DNA of 64,000 bases from Sphingomonas sp. PP-CE-3G-477 (GTDB lineage Bacteria; Pseudomonadota; Alphaproteobacteria; Sphingomonadales; Sphingomonadaceae), in contig NZ_QAOF01000002.1 of the NCBI RefSeq assembly GCF_003050745.1, positions 310,001 through 374,000 of the forward strand, given 5' to 3'. Of this stretch, positions 47,321 to 56,308 are shown one piece after another. The notes below the pieces were generated by a model. The model was given only the letters and a program-made list of their open reading frames with translations. It searched no databases and had not been told where the DNA came from. The position numbers were made by a program, and so were the translations under genes. Position 1 is the first letter of the stretch, and every line of letters begins with the position of its first letter.

Positions 47321-48474
47321 CCAAGACCCGTCTCTACGCCGGTACCGCGCTCGCCTTGGCGGTTGCCGCCGGGCTGGGCTTCGGCGCCGCACGCCTGACC
47401 ACGCCAGCTTCCACCGCGCCTCCTACCGAAGCCGCCGCAACGCCGCCTGCGTCCGTCGATGCCGTAGCGATCACCGCGGAAGCGATCCGCATCTCCGAGA
47501 TCGGCGTCGCCCCCGCCGCATCGGGCGAGCTCGATGCCGCGATCCCCGCGTCGGCCACCGTCGAGGCGACACCGGATGCCGAGGCGATACTGACCGCACG
47601 GGCGGCGGGCACCGTCACGCGGATCCTCAAGCGGATCGGCGATCCGGTGCGCGTGGGCGAGACGGTCGCGCTGGTCGAAAGCCGCGAGGCGTCGTCGATC
47701 GCCGCCGACCGCAGCGCCGCGTCGGCACGCGTGACGCTCGCCGGTCGGCAGTTGGTGCGCGAGCGATCGTTGCTCGCCCAGGGCGTCAGCCCGCGTGCGG
47801 ACTATGAATCAGCAGAAGCCAACCTCGCCGTCGCGCAGGCCGATGCGCGGCGCGCAAGCGCAGCGGCGGGTGCCGCGCGTGTCACCGGCGATGGACGATC
47901 GGTCGCCGTCGTCAGCCCGATCACCGGCCGGATCACCGCCGCTCCCGCCAGTCTCGGCCAGTATGTCGCGGCCGAAACCGCGCTGTTCCGCGTCGCCGAT
48001 CCGCGACGTCTGCAGATCACCGCCAACGTTCCGCCCGCCGACGCGGGCCGCGTTCGCACGGGCGACCGCGTGGAACTCACCACCAACGATGGGCGGACGA
48101 TCGCAGGACGGGTCCGCTCGGATACCGGCGTCGTCGATTCCGAGACGCGCGCCGCGACGATCGTCATCGTACCAATTGCGGGCGGCGCGACGCTCGTGCC
48201 GGGGCAACTCGTCCAGGCGAGGATTTTCGCGAGCGGCGGTGCTACGCGGGGCGGCGTGATGGTGCCGCAGGATGCGGTCCAGACGATCGGCAACCGGACG
48301 GTGGTGTTCGTCAGGACCCCCGCCGGCTTCAAGGCGCAGACGGTCCAAGTCGGCGCACGTAGCGGTGGGCTCGTCGCGATCGTATCCGGACTCACCGCGG
48401 GCACGCCGATCGCGACGAGCAACGCGTTCCTGCTGAAGGCCGAACTCGGCAAGAACGAGGGGGGCGAGGAATGA
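47317..48474 (+). CDS. czcB: RND efflux periplasmic adaptor (CzcB-like)
   Basis: 385-aa membrane-fusion protein. An N-terminal membrane anchor (LALAVAAGLGFGAARL) is followed by an Ala/Thr/Pro linker. A barrel-sandwich domain (ARAAGTVTRILKRIGDPVRVG) and an alpha-hairpin (about residues 140-200) come next, then SPITGRITAAPASLGQYV and a beta-barrel. It lacks the extra N-terminal His-rich or C-terminal domains of some CzcB proteins. Links the inner-membrane pump to the outer channel. Start and stop overlap both neighbours (ATGA each). Confidence 0.92.
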   Translation: MTKTRLYAGTALALAVAAGLGFGAARLTTPASTAPPTEAAATPPASVDAVAITAEAIRISEIGVAPAASGELDAAIPASATVEATPDAEAILTARAAGTVTRILKRIGDPVRVGETVALVESREASSIAADRSAASARVTLAGRQLVRERSLLAQGVSPRADYESAEANLAVAQADARRASAAAGAARVTGDGRSVAVVSPITGRITAAPASLGQYVAAETALFRVADPRRLQITANVPPADAGRVRTGDRVELTTNDGRTIAGRVRSDTGVVDSETRAATIVIVPIAGGATLVPGQLVQARIFASGGATRGGVMVPQDAVQTIGNRTVVFVRTPAGFKAQTVQVGARSGGLVAIVSGLTAGTPIATSNAFLLKAELGKNEGGEE

Positions 48475-51400
48475 TCGCGCGCATCCTCGACGTGTCGGTC
48501 CGCGGTCGCTGGTTCGTCGCGTTCCTGACCGCGCTCGTCGTCGCGTTCGGCGCCTGGCAGATCACGAAGCTGCCGATCGACGCGGTGCCGGACGTCACCA
48601 ACCGGCAGGTCCAGATCAGCACGTTCGCACCCACGCTCGGTCCGGTCGACATCGAGAAACAGGTTACCTTCCCGGTCGAAACCGCGCTGGCGGGCATTCC
48701 GGGGCTCGAAATGACCCGGTCGATCAGCCGCAACGGCTTCAGCCAGATCACCGCGGTCTTCACCGACGCGACGGACATCTATTTCGCCCGGGCGCAGGTG
48801 ACCGAGCGGCTGGCGCAGGCGCGCGACAGTCTTCCCGCGACCGTCCAGCCACGCCTCAGCCCGCTCGCCACCGGGCTCGGCGAGATCTTCATGTATTCGG
48901 TCGCGTATAATCACCCCGACGGCAAGGGTGACGAACACCGGGCAGGCAAACCAAGCTGGCAACCTGGTGGCGCGTATCTCACCCCCGACGGCGAGCGGCT
49001 CACCACCGAACTCGAAAAGGCGGCATATCTGCGCACCGTGCAGGACTGGATCATCCGTCCGCAGATGCGCGGCGTGGCAGGCGTCGCGGGCGTCGATTCG
49101 AACGGCGGCTATGTGAAGCAATATGTCGTCGAGCCGAACCTCAACGCGCTGTCGACGTACGGCCTGTCGGTCACCGCGCTCGCCGACGCGCTCGAACGCG
49201 CCAACGTCTCGGCGGGCTCGAACTACATCCGTCGCGCCGGCGAGAGCTTCCTCGTCCGTGCCGACGCCCGGCTGAAATCGGTCGCCGATATCGAGGATGC
49301 GGTGGTCGCCACGCGCGGCGGCAACCCGGTCCGCGTCCGCGACGTCGGCCAGGTCGTGATCGGCGGCGCAGTCCGGACCGGATCGGGCAGCCTGATGGGC
49401 TCCGAAGCGGTCATCTCGACGATCCTGATGCTGACCGGCGAGAACAGCCGCGTCGTCGCGACCCGCGTTGCCGACAAGCTGGTCGCGATCAACCGCGTCC
49501 TGCCACCAGACGTCATCGCGCAGCCGGTCTACAACCGATCGAAGCTGGTCAACGCGACGATCGCGACCGTCGAGAAGAACCTGATCGAAGGCGCGCTGCT
49601 CGTCATCGTCATCCTGTTCCTGCTGCTCGGCAATGTCCGCGCCGCGCTGATCACCGCGGCGGTCATCCCGATCACGATGCTGATGACCGCGGCGGGGATG
49701 AATGGCCTCGGTGTCTCGGGCAACCTGATGAGCCTCGGCGCGCTCGACTTCGGGCTCATCGTCGACGGTGCGGTGATCATCGTCGAAAACGCGCTGCGCC
49801 GCCTCGCCGAGCGGCAGGAGCATGAAGGACGCCTGCTCACCCGCGCCGAGCGGATGGAGGAAACGACGCTCGCCGCGCAGGAGATGGTCAAGCCGACCGT
49901 GTACGGCCAGGCGATCATCTTCCTCGTGTTCGTGCCGCTGCTCACCTTCCAGGGGGTCGAGGGCAAGACCTTCGCGCCGATGGCGATCACGCTGATGGTC
50001 GCGCTGGCGTCGGCGTTCATACTGTCGCTGACGTTCGTGCCGGCGATGATCGCGCTGGTCGTGACCGGCAAGGTCAGCGAGACCGAGGTCGGGCCGATCC
50101 GCTGGTTCAAGGCCAGATACGCGCCGATCCTGGAGAAGGCGGTCGCCCGCCCAGTGCCGTTCGTGCTGGGTGGCGTCGGCGTGTTCGTCGCCGCGGTGCT
50201 GATGTTCGGGATGCTCGGCGAGGAGTTCATGCCGCAGCTCGACGAGAAGGACATCACCGTCACGAACTTCCGCGTGCCCTCCGCCTCGATCGACCAGTCG
50301 ACGCAGATGCAGCTGCGGATCGAGGATGCGCTGAAATCGCTGCCGGAAGTGGCGCTGGTGTTCTCGAAGAACGGCAACGCCGATCTCGGTACCGATCCGA
50401 TGCCGCCCAACGCGTCCGACACGTACGTCATTCCCAAGCCGCAGCGCGAATGGCCCGCGGGCGTGACCAGCAAGGCCGACATCCTCGCGCGGATCGAGGC
50501 GAAGATGAAGCCGCTGATCGGCAACCGCACGGAGATCCAGATGCCGATCCAGATGCGCTTCAACGAACTGATCGCCGGCGTCCGCTCCGATGTCGCGGTC
50601 AAGCTGTACGGCGACGATCTGGAGGCGATGACCGAACAGGGGGCAAGGATCGCCGCGGCGCTGCGGACGATCCCGGGAGCGGCGGACGTCCAGGCCGAAC
50701 AGACAGACGGTGCGCCGACCTTCGATATCCAAGTCGATCGCCAGGCAGCCGGGCGCTACGGACTGCCCGTCGAGGAGGTCGCGAACACCGTTGCCGCGGC
50801 GCTCGGTGGGCGCGAGGCGGGCGTGCTGTTCGAAGGCGATCGGCGGTTCGACGTCGTCGTCCGCCTGCCCGACGCCCAACGCGATGACATCGAGACGCTG
50901 GGATCGATGCCGGTGATGCTGCCCGCGGTGGACGGCCAGTCGGCACACTCGATCCCCCTGCGTGAGGTCGCGCGGTTCCGCTATACCGAGGGACTGAACC
51001 AGATCAGCCGCGAAAATGGCAAGCGGATGGTCGTCATCCAGGCGAATGTCCGCGGCCGTGATCTGGGTGGGTTCGTGACCGAGGCGCAGGGCAAGGTGGC
51101 CGCCATCGCCCTGCCGCCCGGCATGTATACGCAGTGGGGCGGCACCTTCGAAAGCCTGCAATCCGCACGGCTCAGGTTGGCGATCGTCGTGCCGATCTGC
51201 TTCGTGCTGATCTATGCGCTGCTCTACATGGCGCTGGGCGGCTTCGTCCCGACAGCGATCGTGTTCAGCGCGGTGCCGATGGCGTTGGCGGGCGGCGTGT
51301 TCGCGCTGCTGCTGCGCGGCATCCCGTTCTCGATCACCGCGGCGGTCGGGTTCATCGCGCTGTCGGGCGTCGCCGTCCTCAACGGCCTCGTGATGATGAG

Positions 51401-51686
51401 CGCGATCCGCAAACGTCGTGACGATGGCGAAGGCGACGACGCGGCCGTCGTCGGCGGCGCCATGGAGCGCGTCCGCCCGGTATTGATGACCGCGCTCGTG
51501 GCGAGTCTGGGCTTCGTACCGATGGCGCTGGCGACCGGCACCGGCGCGGAGGTTCAGCGACCGCTCGCGACCGTCGTCATCGGCGGGCTGGTCACCTCCA
51601 CCATCCTGACGCTGCTCGTGCTCCCGGCAATCACCGTGCTGGCGGCGAGACTGGTTCGACGAAGGGACAGGCTCGCCGAGGCCTGA
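48471..51686 (+). CDS. czcA: Heavy-metal RND efflux pump, CzcA/CnrA type (HME-RND)
   Basis: 1071-aa inner-membrane proton/metal antiporter with 12 transmembrane helices in two halves and two large periplasmic loops. TM4 carries DFGLIVDGAVIIVEN (Asp426 onward). This is the DFG-DGA-VEN signature of the divalent-cation HME1/HME2 pumps (Co/Zn/Cd or Ni/Co) rather than the CusA copper/silver signature. The second half has EGLNQISRENGKRMVVIQAN and the VRPVLMTALVASLGF helix. With CzcB and CzcC it exports metal from the periplasm. Ni/Co specificity is favoured by the CnrX-like sensor downstream. Confidence 0.95.
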   Translation: MIARILDVSVRGRWFVAFLTALVVAFGAWQITKLPIDAVPDVTNRQVQISTFAPTLGPVDIEKQVTFPVETALAGIPGLEMTRSISRNGFSQITAVFTDATDIYFARAQVTERLAQARDSLPATVQPRLSPLATGLGEIFMYSVAYNHPDGKGDEHRAGKPSWQPGGAYLTPDGERLTTELEKAAYLRTVQDWIIRPQMRGVAGVAGVDSNGGYVKQYVVEPNLNALSTYGLSVTALADALERANVSAGSNYIRRAGESFLVRADARLKSVADIEDAVVATRGGNPVRVRDVGQVVIGGAVRTGSGSLMGSEAVISTILMLTGENSRVVATRVADKLVAINRVLPPDVIAQPVYNRSKLVNATIATVEKNLIEGALLVIVILFLLLGNVRAALITAAVIPITMLMTAAGMNGLGVSGNLMSLGALDFGLIVDGAVIIVENALRRLAERQEHEGRLLTRAERMEETTLAAQEMVKPTVYGQAIIFLVFVPLLTFQGVEGKTFAPMAITLMVALASAFILSLTFVPAMIALVVTGKVSETEVGPIRWFKARYAPILEKAVARPVPFVLGGVGVFVAAVLMFGMLGEEFMPQLDEKDITVTNFRVPSASIDQSTQMQLRIEDALKSLPEVALVFSKNGNADLGTDPMPPNASDTYVIPKPQREWPAGVTSKADILARIEAKMKPLIGNRTEIQMPIQMRFNELIAGVRSDVAVKLYGDDLEAMTEQGARIAAALRTIPGAADVQAEQTDGAPTFDIQVDRQAAGRYGLPVEEVANTVAAALGGREAGVLFEGDRRFDVVVRLPDAQRDDIETLGSMPVMLPAVDGQSAHSIPLREVARFRYTEGLNQISRENGKRMVVIQANVRGRDLGGFVTEAQGKVAAIALPPGMYTQWGGTFESLQSARLRLAIVVPICFVLIYALLYMALGGFVPTAIVFSAVPMALAGGVFALLLRGIPFSITAAVGFIALSGVAVLNGLVMMSAIRKRRDDGEGDDAAVVGGAMERVRPVLMTALVASLGFVPMALATGTGAEVQRPLATVVIGGLVTSTILTLLVLPAITVLAARLVRRRDRLAEA

Positions 51687-51828
51687 TGGCGCCCGATCCG
51701 ACGAGCCGGGCACCTATCGAGCGCGAGTAATCGGGAATTCGGTGCTTCCAGAAGGTCTCCACGCACAATACGGCGTATCGCTGCCGCGAGCCGCGGTGAT
51801 TTCCGGATGATCCGGTTTGGAGGCGGGC

Positions 51829-53043
51829 ATGGCGAGCTTGGCAGGCGAGACGACGGCGGCCGTATCCGCAACGACGCGCGGCCCCGCCGCCGCCCCCGCT
51901 GCGACTGCGACTGCGACTGGGCGGTTGATGAGCATCGACGCGCTGCGTGGGCTCGTCATGCTGCTCATGCTGCTCGATCACCTGCGCGAGACGTGGGTCC
52001 TGTACATGCCCGTCAGCGATCCGGTCGACGCCCGGACCGTCATGCCCGCGCTCTTCTTCACGCGCATCACCAGCACGTTGTGCGCACCGGTCTTCGTCGC
52101 GCTGACCGGGCTGTCGGCGTATCTGTACGGCCAGAAGCACACGCCGGCCGAAACATCCGCATTCCTGCTCAAGCGCGGGCTGTTCCTGATGGTCCTCGAA
52201 CTGACCTTCGTGAATTTCTCGTGGCGCGCCGAACTGCCGTTCCAGTTCGTGTTCCTTCAGGTCATCTGGGCGATCGCGCTGTGCATGATCGCGCTCGCCG
52301 CACTGCTGCATCTGCCACGCAAGGCGATCCTGATGCTGGGGCTGGCCATCGTCGGCGCGCACAACCTGCTCGACGGGATCGTCCTGCCGCCCGATCATCC
52401 GCTCTACGTGCCGTGGGGCGTCGTTCACGAGCGTTCGGTGACGCAGTTCCTCGGCATGACCATCAAGATCAACTATCCGGTGCTACCCTGGATCGGCGTG
52501 ATCTGCCTCGGCTGGTCGATCGGTCCCTGGTTCACGATCCTCGCCGCGGACGAACGGCGGCGGCGGCTGAGGATACTCGGCATCGCGATGGTCGTCGGGT
52601 TCACGCTTTTGCGGCTGTTCAACGTCTACGGCGATACGCCGTGGTTCGTGGTGCCGGGCGATCGCCTGCGCACTCTCATGAGCTTTCTGGCACTGACCAA
52701 ATATCCGCCTTCGCTGCTGTTCCTGTTGCCGACTCTCGGGATCGGCGCGATCCTGCTCGGTGTCTTCGAAAGGCTGGAAGGCCGGCGTGTATCGCATTGG
52801 CTGTCGGTACTCGGCGGTGCGCCGATGTTCTTCTACCTCTTCCACCTCTATCTGCTGCGGATTCTCTATCTGTCCGCACTGGCGATCTTCGGACCCAATC
52901 ACGGCGCGATCTTCGGGTTCGATTCGCTCGCCTGGGTATGGGTCTGTTTCGCGGCACTGATCGTGCCGCTCTATTTTCCGACCCGCTGGTTTTCCGCGCT
53001 GAAGCGGCGCCGCAAGGATATCTGGTGGCTGAAATACCTGTGA
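51829..53043 (+). CDS. DUF1624 / HGSNAT-type membrane acyltransferase-like protein
   Basis: 404 aa, integral membrane, about ten helices. The family motif MSIDALRGLVMLLMLLDHLR lies near residue 35, with TRITSTLCAPVFVALTGLSAYL following. This is the catalytic-domain family of heparan-alpha-glucosaminide N-acetyltransferase, in bacteria of unknown substrate. ATG at 51829 has a perfect GGAGG 5 nt upstream. TTG at 51817 is discarded. It sits inside the metal-resistance island, 142 nt after czcA and 103 nt before the cnrY-like gene, with no obvious functional link to metals. Confidence 0.87.
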   Translation: MASLAGETTAAVSATTRGPAAAPAATATATGRLMSIDALRGLVMLLMLLDHLRETWVLYMPVSDPVDARTVMPALFFTRITSTLCAPVFVALTGLSAYLYGQKHTPAETSAFLLKRGLFLMVLELTFVNFSWRAELPFQFVFLQVIWAIALCMIALAALLHLPRKAILMLGLAIVGAHNLLDGIVLPPDHPLYVPWGVVHERSVTQFLGMTIKINYPVLPWIGVICLGWSIGPWFTILAADERRRRLRILGIAMVVGFTLLRLFNVYGDTPWFVVPGDRLRTLMSFLALTKYPPSLLFLLPTLGIGAILLGVFERLEGRRVSHWLSVLGGAPMFFYLFHLYLLRILYLSALAIFGPNHGAIFGFDSLAWVWVCFAALIVPLYFPTRWFSALKRRRKDIWWLKYL

Positions 53044-53146
53044 GCCCGCGTGGCGGGCCACACGGTCCCGGCATGCGCACCCGCTTCGATTGCTTGAGGG
53101 TTTGCCGCCTGCCCCGCGTATGACAGGGAAAGATCCGGAGCATGCC

Positions 53147-53419
53147 ATGAAAGATCCTGTCGACGCCTGCCTAGCCTCGATGGCCTCCACGCCGATCCCG
53201 GCCCGGTTGTCGTCGATCGAGACCGATGTGTTTGCCGCGATCGACAGCGCCGCACGCGACGATGCCGGACGACGCAGCATCGGCAGGCTCTCGATCGGTG
53301 CAGCACTCGCACTCGGCCTGGTCGGAGGCGGCGTGGTCGGCGGCACCGTCCAGCCCGCGATCGCCGGTCCGATGAGCACCGACTCGCTGGCCCCGTCGAC
53401 CTTGTTGCTCGGCCGATGA
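53147..53419 (+). CDS. CnrY-like membrane anti-sigma factor
   Basis: A 90-aa protein with about 45 cytoplasmic residues, one Gly-rich transmembrane helix (about residues 48-68, LSIGAALALGLVGGGVVGG) and about 22 periplasmic residues. This is the size and topology of CnrY, whose short cytoplasmic part clamps the sigma factor CnrH. Sequence identity cannot be judged by eye. The call rests on topology and on the Y-X-H gene order, coupled to the sensor by an ATGA overlap. Confidence 0.72.
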   Translation: MKDPVDACLASMASTPIPARLSSIETDVFAAIDSAARDDAGRRSIGRLSIGAALALGLVGGGVVGGTVQPAIAGPMSTDSLAPSTLLLGR

Positions 53420-53856
53420 CGGCGGCGGTGCGGCGCAATCTGCTGACGATGCTGCTCGCATTCCTGGCGGCACTCGCGGGTGTCGTGATCGGTTGCCGGA
53501 TCATGCTGCCGCACGGCCATCGCGGGTCGGAGATCCACGCGCTGATCCACGCGAACATCGAACTCGATGCGCGCCAGGATGCTGCGATCGACGCGCTCGA
53601 AGCCGATTTCTCGGTCACGAGGCAACGCTACGAGGCGCAGCTTCGCGCCGACAACGCGCACTTGGCGTCCGCGATCGCCGAAGAGCACGGCAACGGGCCG
53701 AAGGTCGCCGCCGCGATCGACCGGTCGCATCACGACATGGGTGAGCTGCAGAAGGCGACGCTCGCGCATGTCTTTGCGATGCGCCGCGTCCTCCGTCCGG
53801 ACCAGGCCGCGACCTTCGACACGGTCGTCGTACGGGCGCTGACCTCGGCCCCGTGA
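53416..53856 (+). CDS. CnrX-like periplasmic Co/Ni sensor
   Basis: 146 aa. One N-terminal membrane anchor (LLTMLLAFLAALAGVVIG) is followed by a helical periplasmic domain of the heavy-metal resistance (CnrX/Spy-like) fold. The metal ligands of Cupriavidus CnrX (His42, His46, Glu63, His119, Met123) have counterparts at His41, His45 (HALIH), Glu62, His118 and Met122 (HVFAM), all with identical spacing and an offset of one. This points to a true Ni/Co sensor that releases the anti-sigma factor when metal binds. Overlaps both neighbours (ATGA, GTGA). Confidence 0.87.
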   Translation: MTAAVRRNLLTMLLAFLAALAGVVIGCRIMLPHGHRGSEIHALIHANIELDARQDAAIDALEADFSVTRQRYEAQLRADNAHLASAIAEEHGNGPKVAAAIDRSHHDMGELQKATLAHVFAMRRVLRPDQAATFDTVVVRALTSAP

Positions 53857-54413
53857 GCGTCAACCTCGATGCACTGGCGGATCCTGACCTCGTCTCGCTG
53901 TATCTAGCGACGCGCGCGCAGCCCGTGTTCGCGACGATCGTCATGCGCCACAAGCAGCCGCTCTACCGGCTGATCGTCGCGCAGGTCCGTGACGCCGACG
54001 AGGCCCTCGATCTGGTCCAGGAGACGTTCGTCGCCGCGCATGGTGCGCTGGCCCGGTTCGATACGACGCGGTCGCTTCGCGCGTGGCTTGCTCGGATCGC
54101 GATCAACAAATGTCGCGACTGGGCGCGGCGGCGGCGCGTCCGGAACTTCCTGTCACACATCCTGCCGTTGCACGCGACGCGCGATGTCGTGGACGACACC
54201 GTGAACGTCGAAACCGCGGCAATCGGTCGCGACACGCTGGCACGGACGCTGGGCGCGATCGGTCGGCTGCCCGCGGCGCTACGCGAGCCGCTGCTGCTGT
54301 GCACGGTCGAGGACCTGAGCCAGGCCGAGGCGGCGGAGGCGCTGGGGATCAGCGTGAAGGCGGTCGAAACGCGGGTCCGGCGCGCGCGCGCTGTACTTTC
54401 GACGTCCGCTTGA
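53853..54413 (+). CDS. ECF sigma factor (CnrH-like)
   Basis: 186-aa sigma-70 family protein of the extracytoplasmic-function type. Region 2 has DADEALDLVQETFVAAHGAL and the TRSLRAWLARIAINKCRDWAR core-binding part. Region 4 has LPAALREPLLLCTVEDLSQ and EAAEALGISVKAVETRVRRAR, the -35-binding HTH. GTG start overlaps the sensor stop (GTGA). With the two genes before it, it forms a Y-X-H metal-responsive unit, likely driving the czc genes and perhaps copAB. Target promoters were not identified by eye. Confidence 0.92.
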   Translation: MSVNLDALADPDLVSLYLATRAQPVFATIVMRHKQPLYRLIVAQVRDADEALDLVQETFVAAHGALARFDTTRSLRAWLARIAINKCRDWARRRRVRNFLSHILPLHATRDVVDDTVNVETAAIGRDTLARTLGAIGRLPAALREPLLLCTVEDLSQAEAAEALGISVKAVETRVRRARAVLSTSA

Positions 54414-54469
54414 GGGCAGCGGAGCCGTGCCGCGTATAATCAGCATGACACTCACGCGTAAGGCCCAGC

Positions 54470-56308
54470 ATGATTGACCAAGATCGCCGCCGCTTTCTTC
54501 GGAACGCGGGATGTGGTGTCGGCGCGCTTGCGGTGCCGTGGCTGCCGGCCTGGGCGCAACCGGTGACGGCGGGGACGACGACGCCGTTGCCGACCGTCTC
54601 CGGCGACACGATCGCGCTGAAGGTCGCGCACCAGATGATGACGATCGACGGCAGGCCCGCGCACGGAATCGGTATCAACGGCACCGTGCCGGGTCCGCTG
54701 ATCCGCCTGCGCGAAGGCCAGACGGTAAAGCTCGCGGTCACCAACGATCTCGACGAGGAAACCTCGATCCACTGGCACGGCCTGCTGGTGCCGTTCCAGA
54801 TGGACGGCGTGCCGGGGATCAGCTTTCCCGGCATTCCGGCGCGTACGACCTTCACGTACGAGTTCCCGCTGATCCAGTCCGGCACCTACTGGTATCACAG
54901 CCACTCGGGATTGCAGGAGCAGATGGGCCATTACGGTCCGATCGTCGTCGATCCCGCGGGCACCGACCCAATCGCGTCGGACCGCGAGCACGTCATCCTG
55001 CTGTCCGATCACAGCCCGCTGCACCCGCACGCGATCTTCAAGAAACTGAAGCAGCAGGGTGGCTATTTCAATTACCAGAAGCAGACGCTCGCCGGGTTGC
55101 TGAGTGGCAAGGATCAGCCGCTGAAGGACCGCACGATGTGGGGCGGGATGCGAATGGACCCGACCGACGTGTCCGACGTCACCGGATCGACCTACACCTA
55201 TCTCGTCAACGGGCACGGCCCCGCGGACAACTGGACCGCGCTGTTCCAGCCTGGCGAGCGTGTCCGGCTGCGGATCGTCAACGCATCGGCGATGACGATC
55301 TTCAACGTGCGTATTCCCGGCCTCAAGCTGACGATCGTTCAGGCCGACGGTCAGAACGTGAAACCGGTCGCAGTCGACGAGTTCCAGATCGCGGTCGCCG
55401 AAACCTACGACGTGATCGTCGAGCCGGCCGCACCGATCGCCTATACGCTGGTCGCCGAGGCTTGGGACCGGTCGGGCCTGGCACGCGCCACACTGGCACC
55501 ACGCGTGGGAATGATCGCCGCCGTCCCCGCGCTGCGTACGCGACCGCTCGCGACCATGAAGGACATGGGCATGGGCGATATGACGGGCATGTCCGGGATG
55601 GAGGGCATGTCCGGGATGAAGGGTATGGAACACCACGCGGCACCCGCCAGTACGCCGGCCGCGACGTGCCTGCCCGAACATGCGGCGATGGGGCACTGCA
55701 CGCCCGACGAACCGATGGGCGAAGGCGGGATGGCCGGCATGAGTCACTCTATGCGCGATTTCTCCAACGCACCCGGGTTGCCGAAAACGCCGACCGTCCA
55801 GACGGTGGCGCCAATGCCGATGGATCGCACCGGTGAACCGCCCCAGGGACTTGGCGACGTCGGCCATACGGTGCTGGTCTACAGGGATCTGGTCGCGCTG
55901 GAGCGCAATCCCGATCTGCGCGCGCCATCGCGGCAGATGCGAATCCACCTGACCGGCAACATGGAACGCTATATGTGGGCGTTCGACGGCGTGAAGCTGA
56001 ACGAGGTCAAGGCACCGATCCCGTTTCGTGCGGGCGAGCGCGTCCGGGTTACGCTGGTCAACGACACGATGATGGCGCACCCGATCCACCTCCACGGGCA
56101 TTTCTTCGAACTGGTGACCGGACACGGCGACCACGCGCCGCGCAAGCATACGATCAACGTCGCCCCCGGCGGCACCGCGACGTTCGATCTTACCGCGGAC
56201 GCGATCGGCGACTGGGCGTTCCACTGTCACTTTCTCTATCATATGCACGCCGGCATGATGCAGGTCGTCACGGTTCGAGCCGACGACGCGCCGGGAGCAG
56301 CGGCATGA
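54470..56308 (+). CDS. copA: Copper-resistance multicopper oxidase CopA/PcoA
   Basis: 612-aa periplasmic oxidase that detoxifies Cu(I). A Tat signal (DRRRFLRNAG, residues 5-14) exports it folded. The copper-site motifs are all there: HWHG (101-104), HSH (143-145), HPIHLHGHFF (537-546) and HCHFLYHMHAGM (585-596). A Met-rich stretch of MGM/MSGM repeats (363-386) and a CLPEHAAMGHC element (400-410) lie in the linker, probably binding extra Cu(I). It starts 56 nt after the sigma gene and is coupled to copB by ATGA. Confidence 0.96.
   Translation: MIDQDRRRFLRNAGCGVGALAVPWLPAWAQPVTAGTTTPLPTVSGDTIALKVAHQMMTIDGRPAHGIGINGTVPGPLIRLREGQTVKLAVTNDLDEETSIHWHGLLVPFQMDGVPGISFPGIPARTTFTYEFPLIQSGTYWYHSHSGLQEQMGHYGPIVVDPAGTDPIASDREHVILLSDHSPLHPHAIFKKLKQQGGYFNYQKQTLAGLLSGKDQPLKDRTMWGGMRMDPTDVSDVTGSTYTYLVNGHGPADNWTALFQPGERVRLRIVNASAMTIFNVRIPGLKLTIVQADGQNVKPVAVDEFQIAVAETYDVIVEPAAPIAYTLVAEAWDRSGLARATLAPRVGMIAAVPALRTRPLATMKDMGMGDMTGMSGMEGMSGMKGMEHHAAPASTPAATCLPEHAAMGHCTPDEPMGEGGMAGMSHSMRDFSNAPGLPKTPTVQTVAPMPMDRTGEPPQGLGDVGHTVLVYRDLVALERNPDLRAPSRQMRIHLTGNMERYMWAFDGVKLNEVKAPIPFRAGERVRVTLVNDTMMAHPIHLHGHFFELVTGHGDHAPRKHTINVAPGGTATFDLTADAIGDWAFHCHFLYHMHAGMMQVVTVRADDAPGAAA

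Noticed and set aside
47802..51713. A 1303-codon open frame antisense to czcB and czcA
   Set aside because: It covers two clearly functional genes, has a repetitive Arg/His/Asp composition and no signal, fold or motif. Typical high-GC shadow.
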